The notes beneath the pieces are model-generated. The model ran no database searches. It had not been told where the DNA came from and saw only the letters and a program-made list of their open reading frames with translations. 64,000 nucleotides of DNA from Aromatoleum tolulyticum. Lineage in GTDB: Bacteria > Pseudomonadota > Gammaproteobacteria > Burkholderiales > Rhodocyclaceae. Shown here in pieces: positions 8,474 to 17,185 of the stretch; the stretch's first letter is position 1, and every line of letters starts with the position of its first letter. A program made the position numbers and the translations under genes. The DNA lies in assembly GCF_900156155.1 (NCBI RefSeq), contig NZ_FTMD01000006.1:270442-334441 (forward strand). Direction: 5' to 3'.

Positions 8474-11400
8474 GGCCGGATCCCCCGTTCCTGAGTCGTG
8501 GCCGCGAGCGCGGCCGGGGTTCCGGTTTCGGCGTCGTCGGCCGGTGCCTTCACTGCCTCGCCGGCCACGCTGGAGGGGAGGGGCGCGTTGCGGCTGCCCT
8601 TGGCGCCGGCGTTCTTGCCCGTCTGCATGTCCGGGCTGCTTACGATCTTGAGTGTGACCGGAACGGAGACCTCGCCCGCTTGCCAGGCGAGATTGAAGGA
8701 GCCGTCTGCATTGCGGGTTTGGGTGGCGGAGTTGATCAGCTTTTCGAGCCCGAAGCGCCCGCTGAAATTCGCGACCTCGAGTTCCTGCCCGTCGAAGGTC
8801 GTTGCGACGACTCGCGCGCCCGGGGTTCCTGCCGGATTCGGCCACACGAAGGTCGCCCACTGAGCGGCCCCGTTGCGGTAGCGCAATCTCTGCCCGTCGA
8901 TCTCGATCGTGTATTCGGTCGTCCCCGGCGACGGCAGCGGCAGCAGTCGGAAGCTCGTTTGCGCAACTGCAGCGGCTTGTGTGGCGCTGCTGCCGTCCAG
9001 CGGCGCGACCCAGCCCGGGAATGCGGCGAGGAAATCCGGCCGCAGGTGGATGCCGAGATCGCCCCAGGTCCGTGGTTCGATATAGTCGCCGCGTCGCACC
9101 ATCAGCGGCCCGATGCTGGTCGCCGCGTACTTAGAGATTGCGCCTTCCGGACCAAAGATCTGCGCGATCTCGGCCGGTGTTGCTTCTATGCCCGACGTTG
9201 CGTTGAACGGATATTTCCCCGCGAGCTGTCGCCCGAACGGTTCATACACGTTTGCAATCCAGCTCTTGTCGAGCTCGCGCTCGGCCGGGCCGATCAGGGC
9301 GGCGAAGGTCTGCAGCAGGGGCCTCACGAGCAGCGGGCGGAGCACTTCGCGCTGGTTGTCGGGCATGCCCGTCAGCATCTGCTCGTCCACGAACCGGAGC
9401 GTGTCTGCTAGCTCCGAATTGCCGCCTTCGATCGTTTCGCTCATCAGCTTGACCGCGCCCGGGCCAGGGTCGCCCTGGTTGACGAGGAGGTTGAGGCGGG
9501 TCCGCAGTCCGGAGAGGCGGCGCAGATAGAGGTCGAGGATCGATTCGCCGCTGTCCCGCCTCGCGAGCAGACGACCGACGCCGACGAATTCCTGGCCGAT
9601 GGCGCCCATCGGGCTGGCGATCGTCGTCGTGGTCGAGGACACCTCGAGCGTGACCGGAGCGGGCGACATCCGCAGGATCGACTGCTTGAACCACTCGATG
9701 AAGCCCTTCTGTGCACGCTCGGCTACGGCATGGCCTGCCCCCGGATTGTCCCAAGCGGTCTGCTCATGCACAGTGCGCAGCAATTTCCCCAGGGGGGAGG
9801 CTGTCATGTCGCCGAGTCGATTCATCGCGGCTACCGCAGCAGGGAAACCGTCGAACCCGCTGACGCCGATGCCTGTTACGAACTTCTGCCACTCCTGGAC
9901 GTATTCCTTCTTGTACATCGCCACGAGCGTCTTCTGGATCTGCTCAGGGCTGCCGGCAAGGGACAGGTCGTCCTTCGCGCTGGTGTCGAGGACCCAATCC
10001 GTACTGTGGAGTTCTCCGGTGGCCGCATCCTTGATGGCGGCTTCAACATAGCTTCGCCAGGCTTCGGCGGTAAATGCACCGGATATCACGTGACTGCCGC
10101 TGACAAGACCCGCGTCATCCGCGCCTGCGAGGTTTGTTACCGTCACCGGGGGGAAGCGGGTGGCCGCTCGTGCCTTGATGTCCCCGTAGACGCGTTCGAT
10201 TGCGGGCATGCCGCGCACCACGTGGCGCAGCGTCCCGCGCGTTTCGTCGATCACGGAAAGCTTCCCGGCGATCGTCGGCCAGCCAGGATCGTTCACGTGC
10301 CGCAGGTGGAAACTGATGATCCGCTCTGCGCTGCGCATCATCTGTTCCCGCGGCATGGAACCGCGATTGGCGTCCAGCCAGGTGCGCCAGTAGCGGCTGA
10401 GCTGATCGGAGAGATGGCCGACCTCGGTGTGTGACTTGTCGCCCAGCATCAGATAGGTTTTCAGGGCGTTGTAGGCGTCCTCGACGCTGGTCGGTGTGGC
10501 TTCCTTGTACGGTTGTCCGTTCGGAGAAGCGTTGCCGGCTGGCCCCCGGTCTGCATTGTCGGTCTGTCGCAGACGGCCCGAGTTGCGGTTGACCGCGGCA
10601 AGGAAGCCTTCGATGCTTTCACTGACCGGGCGAAGCATGATTTCGGTGATGCCCCGGTAGTATTCTTCGAGCAATCTGGATTTCACCTCGTTGCCCTGGA
10701 ACAGACCGAGCCCGAGCGACCGGGAGGGTTCCGTTTCGAAATGCTCCAGTTGCGCAATGCGATCCTGGAGGAGTTCGAGCGCTTCGAGCCGGGACTGCAG
10801 GTCGATGCGGTCTTCCTGAAGGCGGACAGCCCGGTCGAGGTCGGCGCGGACGTTTTCGACCAGGCTGCGATTGTTCGCGTAGGACCAGCTCCAGCCGGCC
10901 AGCGAAAGGCCCAGCAGTGCCGCCGCGGCCAGCGAGGTGACATGATGCAGGCGCTTTTTTCGTCTGCTGGCATAGTGCCGCACCAGGTTACGGTCGGCGA
11001 AGATCACCTTGGAGAACAGGTCCTTCAGGAAGAAACCGTTGTTCGAGGCGATCCGGGCTGCAGCCGGACCGTCGCCCGAAAGCCCGAAGCGATTTTCCAC
11101 GCGCTCGCTGGAGCTGCTGGGCGTCTCTCCGCTCTGGATTGCCGAGGTGATGTAGAAGCCGCGGAAGATCGGTTTGAACTGGAAGGGGTTTTCCTCGAAC
11201 AGCGTGGCGATGAAGGACCGCAGCACCGGCTTGATCGCCGCGAACTCGAGCGGGAAGGTGAGCAGTCCCGGTGCCATGCGCTCGCCGCGGGCAATCGACA
11301 TCTGCGCTACGCTCATTTCGCGCAGCCCTTCGTAGAGTTCGTCGAAGTAGCGGTCGAACAGCCCTATGGCGTCGTTACCGTCGGTCTCGTAGGGCAACGT

Positions 11401-12240
11401 GGCGCCCCACACACGGTCACGCTCGTTCCAGTCCACGTCCTGAAAGAATTCGTTGAACCCCGCGATGAGATCGGCCTTCGAGAACATCACGTAGATCGGC
11501 GCAAACACTTCGAGGCGTTCGGTGAGTTCCTGAACCCGCTGGCGCAGGTTCTTGGCAAGCGCGATTGCGAAGCTTGGGGAGTTGCGGAGCAGCTCGCCGA
11601 TGCTTGCCGTGACGATGATCCCGTTGATCGGCGCGAGCGGACGATTTCTTCTCAGCAGATCGAGAAAACCCAGCCATTCCTCGCGGTCTTCTTCATGGAC
11701 GGAGTAGCGGCCGGCCGTGTCGAGGAGGATCCCTTCCGTCGTGAAAAACCAGTCGCAGTTGCGCGTTCCGCCGAGTCCCTGCACGACGCTGCCGGCGGCA
11801 TCGCCGAGGGGGAAGGTGAGCCCCGAATTGACGACGGCCGTGCTCTTGCCGGCGGCAGGGTTGCCTATCGTGATGTACCACGGCAGCTCATACAGTGCGG
11901 CGCGTCCGGAGACCAGACCGAGCTTCGATGTCTTGATCGTCCGAATGGCTTCCTTCATGCGCTGGCGCAGGGTTTCGATCTCTCCCCTGGTCCGGCCTTC
12001 GTTATCGCCCGTCCGCGGGTCGAGCATCCGTTCGAGAGCTGAAGCGGCGAGGGCGGCCCGATGCCGCCGCCATGCCCAGACCGCGATCCAGATAACCAGG
12101 AGTGCGCACGAGGCGATCGCTGCCCATGTCAGTGCGAGTTCCAGCGTTTCGGCGCCCAGCATGAGGAAGGCCGCAAGGGCCAGGACGCCGATGAAGGAGA
12201 GCGTGCGTGAGTCGGTCAGAAAGGTACGGATTGAAGACAT
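8470..12240 (-). CDS. tssM: Type VI secretion system membrane subunit TssM (IcmF)
   Basis: TssM spans the inner membrane and periplasm and forms the T6SS membrane complex with TssL and TssJ. The 1256-residue length is normal. Two N-terminal membrane segments lie at about residues 15-55. The cytoplasmic NTPase domain has an intact Walker A, GNPAAGKST at residues 126-134, and a third membrane segment (LAAAALLGLSLAGWSWSYA) lies near residue 435. The long C-terminal periplasmic part ends in a proline/alanine-rich tail. Its partners TssL and TssJ are not in the window, so they must be encoded elsewhere if the system works. Confidence 0.95.
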   Translation of the reverse strand: MSSIRTFLTDSRTLSFIGVLALAAFLMLGAETLELALTWAAIASCALLVIWIAVWAWRRHRAALAASALERMLDPRTGDNEGRTRGEIETLRQRMKEAIRTIKTSKLGLVSGRAALYELPWYITIGNPAAGKSTAVVNSGLTFPLGDAAGSVVQGLGGTRNCDWFFTTEGILLDTAGRYSVHEEDREEWLGFLDLLRRNRPLAPINGIIVTASIGELLRNSPSFAIALAKNLRQRVQELTERLEVFAPIYVMFSKADLIAGFNEFFQDVDWNERDRVWGATLPYETDGNDAIGLFDRYFDELYEGLREMSVAQMSIARGERMAPGLLTFPLEFAAIKPVLRSFIATLFEENPFQFKPIFRGFYITSAIQSGETPSSSSERVENRFGLSGDGPAAARIASNNGFFLKDLFSKVIFADRNLVRHYASRRKKRLHHVTSLAAAALLGLSLAGWSWSYANNRSLVENVRADLDRAVRLQEDRIDLQSRLEALELLQDRIAQLEHFETEPSRSLGLGLFQGNEVKSRLLEEYYRGITEIMLRPVSESIEGFLAAVNRNSGRLRQTDNADRGPAGNASPNGQPYKEATPTSVEDAYNALKTYLMLGDKSHTEVGHLSDQLSRYWRTWLDANRGSMPREQMMRSAERIISFHLRHVNDPGWPTIAGKLSVIDETRGTLRHVVRGMPAIERVYGDIKARAATRFPPVTVTNLAGADDAGLVSGSHVISGAFTAEAWRSYVEAAIKDAATGELHSTDWVLDTSAKDDLSLAGSPEQIQKTLVAMYKKEYVQEWQKFVTGIGVSGFDGFPAAVAAMNRLGDMTASPLGKLLRTVHEQTAWDNPGAGHAVAERAQKGFIEWFKQSILRMSPAPVTLEVSSTTTTIASPMGAIGQEFVGVGRLLARRDSGESILDLYLRRLSGLRTRLNLLVNQGDPGPGAVKLMSETIEGGNSELADTLRFVDEQMLTGMPDNQREVLRPLLVRPLLQTFAALIGPAERELDKSWIANVYEPFGRQLAGKYPFNATSGIEATPAEIAQIFGPEGAISKYAATSIGPLMVRRGDYIEPRTWGDLGIHLRPDFLAAFPGWVAPLDGSSATQAAAVAQTSFRLLPLPSPGTTEYTIEIDGQRLRYRNGAAQWATFVWPNPAGTPGARVVATTFDGQELEVANFSGRFGLEKLINSATQTRNADGSFNLAWQAGEVSVPVTLKIVSSPDMQTGKNAGAKGSRNAPLPSSVAGEAVKAPADDAETGTPAALAATTQERGIRP

Positions 12241-12243
12241 TGG

Positions 12244-13674
12244 TCAGGTGGCGGCAGGTGCGGAGGCGGGCGTTTGCGGGGGCGACGAGGAATTCAGGGG
12301 ACTCGCGTCGACGATCATGGCCGCGCGTGCATTGGGGGATTGGCAGGTCAGGCACAGAGCGAGGCCATCGGCCGCGTTGGCGGCCTCGGCAGCACACAGC
12401 AGCGCGACAAGTCCGCCGATCGGCGAGGCAAAGCCTGTCGCGGGTCCGAGGCTGATGGTGTCCGACAGCGGCTCGAGAGCGGGGAACCGTTCCGAGAGCG
12501 TCCGAAGGAGCTCCTTCGTCACCGGGGCGCGATGGTCGGCGTCGGCAAGCACATTCGCGATGTGTGCCGCGTCGAGGTGCATGTCGGCCAGAATGCCGTC
12601 GATCAGGCTTCCCAGGAGAGAACCGTCGGTCGTTGCTTCGGCATCTCCGGCGCGCGCGCTTCTGCCCGATGCGGCGCGCGAAAGACGGGGAGACGGAACG
12701 CGCCGCACAAGGGCAGCTCCTGCAGGATTCGCGAGCAACAGCACCGCGGCCGCCTCGCCGGGAATCCGGCCGTCCTGCGTGTGCGCAGTGAATAGATGCG
12801 ATCCGGCCTCCCAGTTCGCGACCGTCCCCTCGCCGACATGCGACACGGCGCCCATCACGAGCGCGACGGCTGGGGACTCCTGACGATTCAGCGCCGCGGT
12901 CACGTCGTCGATGATTTCGAAGGCATGTGCGTCATCCTGAACGTGGCGAAATTGAACGTCGGCCGGGGCGATTCCGCGGGGAGCGAGGTGCTTGCGCTGC
13001 AGCCAGGCGGCATGGCGGGCGCGTTGTTCGTCAGGCCAGTCCCGATCCGAAAGCCAGAATACGGAGCGGATCGCCGCGGGATGGAGCGTGATCGACTCCG
13101 CGATTTCGTCAAGAGCGCGGGGGAGCGTCATGTGCAGCATCGCCAGCGCACGCCGCTCCTCTTCGCGGTTCGGCTGGGACAAGTCGACGGCACGGTCGTA
13201 AAGTGCTTCGTCGAGTGCTTCAGGTGAGAGGTCGGCAACTCGCGCGGCGAATACGGGGAAGCCGTGCGCATCACGGAGGTGGTCATCGAGCGGGGGGGCG
13301 CATCCGTGCCTGCCTGCATCGAGCACCTGCGCCGGATCCGTTCCGTGCGCGCACTGCAGTGCAAAGGCGATCAGGAGCGCGTCCGGGCGGCGCGTCGGAC
13401 TGGATGCGGCAGACGTCTGCAGGCCGCTCGTTTCCGGTGCCGGGGGAGGGTGTGCGTTCGCGGCAGAGGGAGGCGACAGGCGGAGGTGTTCGATGAAGGC
13501 GCGCAGGAGCCAGAACCCGGCAAGGAGTGTTGCCGGCAAGAACACCAGATGTGTGGCGACATCGATCGTGCTGGGCTCGAATCCCGCGGCCTGCCACCAG
13601 CCGAGGACGAGCGCCCAGACCAGCGTTGTCACAAGAACGGCGAGTACAAGGGGTCTCAGAGCGAAGGCGAACAT
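12244..13674 (-). CDS. T6SS-locus membrane protein of unknown function, possible thiolase-like fold
   Basis: This 476-residue protein begins with two membrane helices (about residues 5-28 and 38-62), then a proline-rich linker, then a large cytoplasmic or periplasmic domain. It sits 3 bases upstream of tssM in the same transcription direction and is surely part of the T6SS operon. I do not recognise it as a named Tss protein. The C-terminal 110 residues (IDGILADMHLDAAHIANVL, then LGPATGFASPIGGLVALLCA and RAAMIVDA) resemble in rhythm the C-terminal half of ketoacyl-synthase/thiolase proteins. Catalytic residues of that family are not apparent. The fold suggestion is inference. Confidence 0.7.
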   Translation of the reverse strand: MFAFALRPLVLAVLVTTLVWALVLGWWQAAGFEPSTIDVATHLVFLPATLLAGFWLLRAFIEHLRLSPPSAANAHPPPAPETSGLQTSAASSPTRRPDALLIAFALQCAHGTDPAQVLDAGRHGCAPPLDDHLRDAHGFPVFAARVADLSPEALDEALYDRAVDLSQPNREEERRALAMLHMTLPRALDEIAESITLHPAAIRSVFWLSDRDWPDEQRARHAAWLQRKHLAPRGIAPADVQFRHVQDDAHAFEIIDDVTAALNRQESPAVALVMGAVSHVGEGTVANWEAGSHLFTAHTQDGRIPGEAAAVLLLANPAGAALVRRVPSPRLSRAASGRSARAGDAEATTDGSLLGSLIDGILADMHLDAAHIANVLADADHRAPVTKELLRTLSERFPALEPLSDTISLGPATGFASPIGGLVALLCAAEAANAADGLALCLTCQSPNARAAMIVDASPLNSSSPPQTPASAPAAT

Positions 13675-13691
13675 GGGGTTGCGGTCCGCTC

Positions 13692-13958
13692 TCAGTCGAC
13701 GGTGAGCGCCTGCGAGGCGATCAGGATCGCTCCGCAGGCAGTCTTGTCGCCATGGCGTGCGGCCGGACGCCCGTCGATGAGGGTGGTCGGATCGCCCGTC
13801 GCGATGACCGTCACGCGGCCGTGCCCTTTTCTCGGGCAGGTTACCTGGTCGCCGACGCGCGCGATGCCTTTGCCATTGCAGTCGCTGCTGAGTGATGCCC
13901 CGATCACGGTGCCGCCATGATCGGTCCGATCTCCGATGACGATGAACGGACGTGCCAT
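13692..13958 (-). CDS. PAAR-domain protein (T6SS spike tip)
   Basis: PAAR proteins form the sharpened, metal-bound tip on the VgrG spike. The 88-residue product is a single PAAR domain: GDRTDHGGTVI near the start, then ARVGDQVTCPRKGHG, DGRPAARHGDKTACGA and a short tail. Repeated His/Cys residues (H14, C45, H49, H74, C79) fit the zinc site of the family. There is no C-terminal toxin extension, so any effector would be carried by another protein. It is the first gene of the minus-strand T6SS block, 17 bases upstream of the 476-residue membrane protein. Confidence 0.9.
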   Translation of the reverse strand: MARPFIVIGDRTDHGGTVIGASLSSDCNGKGIARVGDQVTCPRKGHGRVTVIATGDPTTLIDGRPAARHGDKTACGAILIASQALTVD

Positions 13959-14011
13959 GAGAATTGGTTCCTCGTAGTTGCTGTTGGGTCTTGCTGACGG
14001 GGCGGTGGCTC

Positions 14012-14168
14012 AGAACTTGTGAGTTGATCTGCTGCGCGAATCGGTTGCTGCGTTGCTCACTCGCTCACTCCTCGCCTATCCGTTCGATACGTCTCGTCGT
14101 TCGCTCGCTCATCCGCAAACCGAGGCCTTGCGCTCGATCGCGCTTGTGACGATTTCTGCACAAGTTCT
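14012..14168. repeat. 157-base segment bounded by 10-base inverted repeats (candidate interspersed element)
   Basis: AGAACTTGTG at 14012-14021 is perfectly repeated in inverted form as CACAAGTTCT at 14159-14168. The segment fills the gap between the PAAR gene and the M15 peptidase gene, whose stop codon lies at its edge. Inside it has a different texture from neighbouring coding DNA, with tandem-like GCTCACTCGCTCACTCC and CGTTCGCTCGCTCATCC. No real gene is seen in it. It could be a REP/MITE-like interspersed repeat of this genus, but copy number cannot be judged from one window. Confidence 0.45.
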
Positions 14169-15025
14169 CAGGAGTGTTCGTCGGCAAGGACGCCGCGCCG
14201 GCGCAATTCGACGTGCCCCAGGTCCATCATCTTCCAGCGTCCGCCCCAGGTCAGGCCTGCTGCCTCGGCAAGGGCTCCGTAGAGTTCGTAGCCGCGCATG
14301 GCCCAACGGTCGCGTTCGGAGATGACCAGCTTGCCGTCGCGCAGGAAAGCGACATCGGCTGCCAGACCGTGCTGGTGATAGCTCATGTTGGGGCCGGCCT
14401 GGGTGACGGCAGGGCCGCGTAGCAGCAGTTCCGCCTGTCGTTCCGGGCTGCGATAGCCTTCCAGCAGTACCGCTTGGTAGCCATGCTGCTCCTCGAGCAG
14501 CTTGAACACCGTGAGCAGGCGTTGCCTGAACTGGTCATCGAGCAGATTCCAGTCCCGGCTGGCCGACCCGAGCGACGGCCTGAGCATTTCGACTTCAGTC
14601 GTGGCGAAAACGGTGGGCGGAAGCGGTGGCGGCGGCGTCAGGTGCTCGCCGGCCAGAAGTGCAGCGACCTTGCGGTCAGGGAGCGTGTCGTCGGGAGCGA
14701 ACTCGAAGATCGCACGTTGCGACATCGCAAGCACGACCAGGGGCGGAAGAACGGCGAGCACGATGGCGAAAACCGCCACCGGGCGGCTTTCGATCAGGGG
14801 GATGGAAATACTGACGCCGTATGTCCGCGCATGGCGAAAGGCTGCCGACACGCTCCTTGCAGCGTCGATGAACATGCTGCGCAGTGCGGCGGCAAGCTCA
14901 TGTGTGCGTGCCGCTCCGGCCGTGAGAACCGTGCGCCGCCGCGCCGGATAGCGGAGGAGCGCCAGTCCGATGCAGACGAGCACGAAGTATGCGAATGGAG
15001 CGAAAAGCAAGATTGGCGAATTCAC
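14168..15025 (-). CDS. Membrane-anchored M15-family peptidase, TagX-like
   Basis: The 285-residue protein has an N-terminal membrane helix (about residues 5-25), a second one near residues 85-105, and a periplasmic C-terminal D-Ala-D-Ala carboxypeptidase/M15 domain. Motifs visible are LLEGYRSPERQAELL, SYHQHGLAADVAF (His and Asp zinc ligands) and MMDLGHVEL (third ligand His). In Acinetobacter the membrane-bound M15 enzyme TagX cleaves peptidoglycan to let the T6SS cross the wall. Position beside the T6SS genes suggests the same job here, by inference. It is separated from them by the repeat segment. Confidence 0.8.
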   Translation of the reverse strand: MNSPILLFAPFAYFVLVCIGLALLRYPARRRTVLTAGAARTHELAAALRSMFIDAARSVSAAFRHARTYGVSISIPLIESRPVAVFAIVLAVLPPLVVLAMSQRAIFEFAPDDTLPDRKVAALLAGEHLTPPPPLPPTVFATTEVEMLRPSLGSASRDWNLLDDQFRQRLLTVFKLLEEQHGYQAVLLEGYRSPERQAELLLRGPAVTQAGPNMSYHQHGLAADVAFLRDGKLVISERDRWAMRGYELYGALAEAAGLTWGGRWKMMDLGHVELRRRGVLADEHS

Positions 15026-15092
15026 GGTGCCAGGGGCTGGGCAAGTAAATGCTTATGTCGTTAAAATCGACTATTGTATATGAATATGGCGA

Positions 15093-15749
15093 ATGGATCG
15101 GTGCTCGTGTATGTCTCATGCTTGTTCAGGAACAGAAGCTGCAGTGGGTGCTCAGGCGGTGCCGAATCTCTTCGCCACGACTTCACGTGAGCATGGCTGT
15201 GGCGAAGTTCGAATTCTCGACGAGCTGTCAGCCGGCAGAAGAATGGTTGCAGGCGGGAGTCGCGCTGGCATGGTGTTGGTCTTGGGTGCGGCGTTGGCAA
15301 TCGTATCCGCGCTCGTATTCGTGGCGTGGGAGTCCGGGCGCGCGACTTTCCGCGTGGACGAAGATGTGGATTTGGTTGCGGAGAGTGCCCCGATTGTGAG
15401 CGGTGTCCGTCAGGAGCCTGTGCTCGCGGAGCAGCGGCCTGCGCCGCCGCTGCAAGAGGTTCGTACTCCGGCAGCGACCATCGTGGAGATGCCGGTGCAG
15501 GGCGCGGAAAAGCCCGAGGCCCGCCCGGCGTCCGGGGTTGTGCGAGGTGCGAACGCGCGGGCGTTGCACGGTGCGACGGTGCGGGGCTCTCCTGCGCGTT
15601 CGCCGTCGAAGCGGGGCGGCGACAGCAAGGCCGATTTCGCGCATTCCGCTCCGCAGGTCCGCAGGCTGCCCGCAATCACGAAGGATGTCGAAGAACGGGT
15701 CGACGCTGACGTACAGGTGATCGAAGCGATCGTGACCCGCTCGCGCTGA
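15093..15749 (+). CDS. Hypothetical single-pass membrane protein
   Basis: Up to 218 residues, with one clear membrane helix (AGMVLVLGAALAIVSALVFV) followed by a proline- and alanine-rich, probably periplasmic, tail without recognisable domain. No family is recognised. The start is uncertain: ATG at 15093 and 15111 have no convincing ribosome binding site, whereas ATG at 15243, preceded by AGAAGA, would place the helix at the very N terminus and give 168 residues. AT-rich DNA just upstream (15060-15085) is a plausible promoter shared with the divergent M15 gene. Confidence 0.5.
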   Translation: MDRCSCMSHACSGTEAAVGAQAVPNLFATTSREHGCGEVRILDELSAGRRMVAGGSRAGMVLVLGAALAIVSALVFVAWESGRATFRVDEDVDLVAESAPIVSGVRQEPVLAEQRPAPPLQEVRTPAATIVEMPVQGAEKPEARPASGVVRGANARALHGATVRGSPARSPSKRGGDSKADFAHSAPQVRRLPAITKDVEERVDADVQVIEAIVTRSR

Positions 15750-15844
15750 AATGCATCGCGCCGCAGCGGCGGCCTCTTCCGCCCGGGGCGGGCGGGGCCG
15801 AATTCGCCTGCAGTCCGTTGTGCTTGTGCGCCGGGTGAAATGAA

Positions 15845-15874
15845 AACGCCAAGACAAATCAATGTCTTGGCGTT
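15845..15874 (-). terminator. Intrinsic terminator of ssrA
   Basis: AACGCCAAGAC at 15845-15855 pairs perfectly with GTCTTGGCGTT at 15864-15874 around an 8-base loop. On the minus strand the hairpin is followed by TTTTCATTT. It lies 5 bases beyond the 3' CCA of the tmRNA gene. Confidence 0.85.
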
Positions 15875-15878
15875 GAAT

Positions 15879-16255
15879 TGGTGGAGCCGGGGGGAATTGA
15901 ACCCCCGTCCGCAAGCCCTCCACAGACAGATCTACATACTTAGCCGACCAATTTGGTTTAACCCCTGCCTTAGCCGGTCGGCAGGCCGGACAGGAGCGAG
16001 TCACCTTACTTTTAGCTGTTGCGCCAAGTGACCCGGCACAACTCGCGAGTCTCTGTAAATGACACTGCAGCGGCTCAGCTTGCGCTAAGACCACCCGGCC
16101 CAGAGACCTGCCGGTGCAGCGCTAGCCGGGATTAAGCGGCTAGAACGAAACGTTCGTCGTTGGCGTTTGTTGATTTCCAGATGGATTTACGAGGTGACTG
16201 GTCCTCGGTATGCACTGCACTGCTTTGCAACCCACGTCGAAGCCAAGTCGGCCCC
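15879..16255 (-). ncRNA. ssrA: Transfer-messenger RNA (tmRNA)
   Basis: The tmRNA rescues ribosomes stalled on broken messages and tags the peptide for degradation. The minus-strand RNA of 377 bases starts GGGGCCGACTTGGCTTCGAC and ends GGTTCAATTCCCCCCGGCTCCACCA in two recognisable pieces: a T-arm GGTTCAATTCC and acceptor end GGCTCCACCA. GGGGCC at the 5' end pairs with GGCTCC at the 3' end. The tag frame at 16164-16132 reads ANDERFVLAA then TAA, a normal betaproteobacterial tag. Pseudoknot-forming segments lie between. Confidence 0.96.
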
Positions 16256-16378
16256 TGTGTATTACGGTTCGTAATCTGGTGGCGGGGCACCGGATTTCAA
16301 GAGCAAGTCTAGCACTTTTTGCACTCGGCGCCAGAGCCTTTCGATTTCCTGCCGCGCGAGTGCGCCCGTGTTCGTGCG

Positions 16379-17080
16379 TCAGGCTTCGCGTCGTGTCTGA
16401 AGCATGTAATTCACACTCGTATCCTGTCCCAGGGAATAGGTCTGGGTGAGGGGGTTGTAACTCATCCCCAGGAGTTCTGCGCTCTCCAGACCTGCATTCC
16501 TGCAATAGCGTGCAAGTTCAGATGGCTTGATGAACTTTGCGTACTCGTGCGTCCCGCGCGGGAGCAGGTTCAGGATGTATTCCGCGCCTACGACGGCGAG
16601 CAGATAGGACTTGAAATTGCGGTTGAGGGTGGAGAAAAAGACTTGGCCTCCCGGCCTGACGAGTCCGGCGCAGGCGGCGACGGTGCTGGCAGGATCGGGT
16701 ACGTGCTCGAGCATTTCCATGCACGTCACGACGTCGAATTCGCCGGGATGTCGGGAGGCAAACTCCTCCGCGCTGCAGTGCTGGTAATCCACCTTGTTGC
16801 CTGATTCGAACAGGTGCAGGCGGGCAACGCCCAAGGCCTTGTCGGACAGATCGATTCCCGTTACCTGTGCTCCGAGTGCCGCCATGCTTTCCGACAGGAT
16901 GCCGCCTCCGCATCCGATGTCCAGAACGCGCTTGCCCGCGAGATCCGCGTGGCCGTCTATCCAGCGCAGTCGTAAGGGGTTGATTTCGTGCAGGGGCTTG
17001 AATTCGGACGTGGGGTCCCACCAGCGGTGCGCGAGGTCGCTGAATTTTTGCAGTTCGGCCGGGTCGGCATTGGTATTCAT
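16379..17080 (-). CDS. ubiG: Ubiquinone biosynthesis O-methyltransferase UbiG
   Basis: UbiG carries out both O-methylation steps of ubiquinone synthesis using S-adenosylmethionine. The 233-residue protein starts [22 protein letters not shown], typical of the family, and shows the SAM-binding motif [16 protein letters not shown] near residue 50. [10 protein letters not shown] and [13 protein letters not shown] follow. Length matches the family. A longer in-frame start at 17125 is rejected because the conserved N terminus and spacing fit 17080. It follows the ompA-like gene, from which a strong terminator separates it. Confidence 0.95.
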   Translation of the reverse strand: MNTNADPAELQKFSDLAHRWWDPTSEFKPLHEINPLRLRWIDGHADLAGKRVLDIGCGGGILSESMAALGAQVTGIDLSDKALGVARLHLFESGNKVDYQHCSAEEFASRHPGEFDVVTCMEMLEHVPDPASTVAACAGLVRPGGQVFFSTLNRNFKSYLLAVVGAEYILNLLPRGTHEYAKFIKPSELARYCRNAGLESAELLGMSYNPLTQTYSLGQDTSVNYMLQTRREA

Positions 17081-17142
17081 GGCTCGGGTCTCGACTGTGA
17101 TCGGGCGAAGACGCAATTGGAGCAAAGGTGAGGTGGAAATGA

Positions 17143-17168
17143 AAAGGCCCTGCCGAGGCAGGGCCTTT
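17143..17168 (-). terminator. Intrinsic terminator after the OmpA-family gene
   Basis: AAAGGCCCTGCC at 17143-17154 pairs with GGCAGGGCCTTT at 17157-17168, and the minus strand continues TTTTCATTTCC. It lies 18 bases downstream of the OmpA-family stop and upstream of ubiG. Confidence 0.85.
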
Positions 17169-17185
17169 GACTGAGTCCGGCAGAA

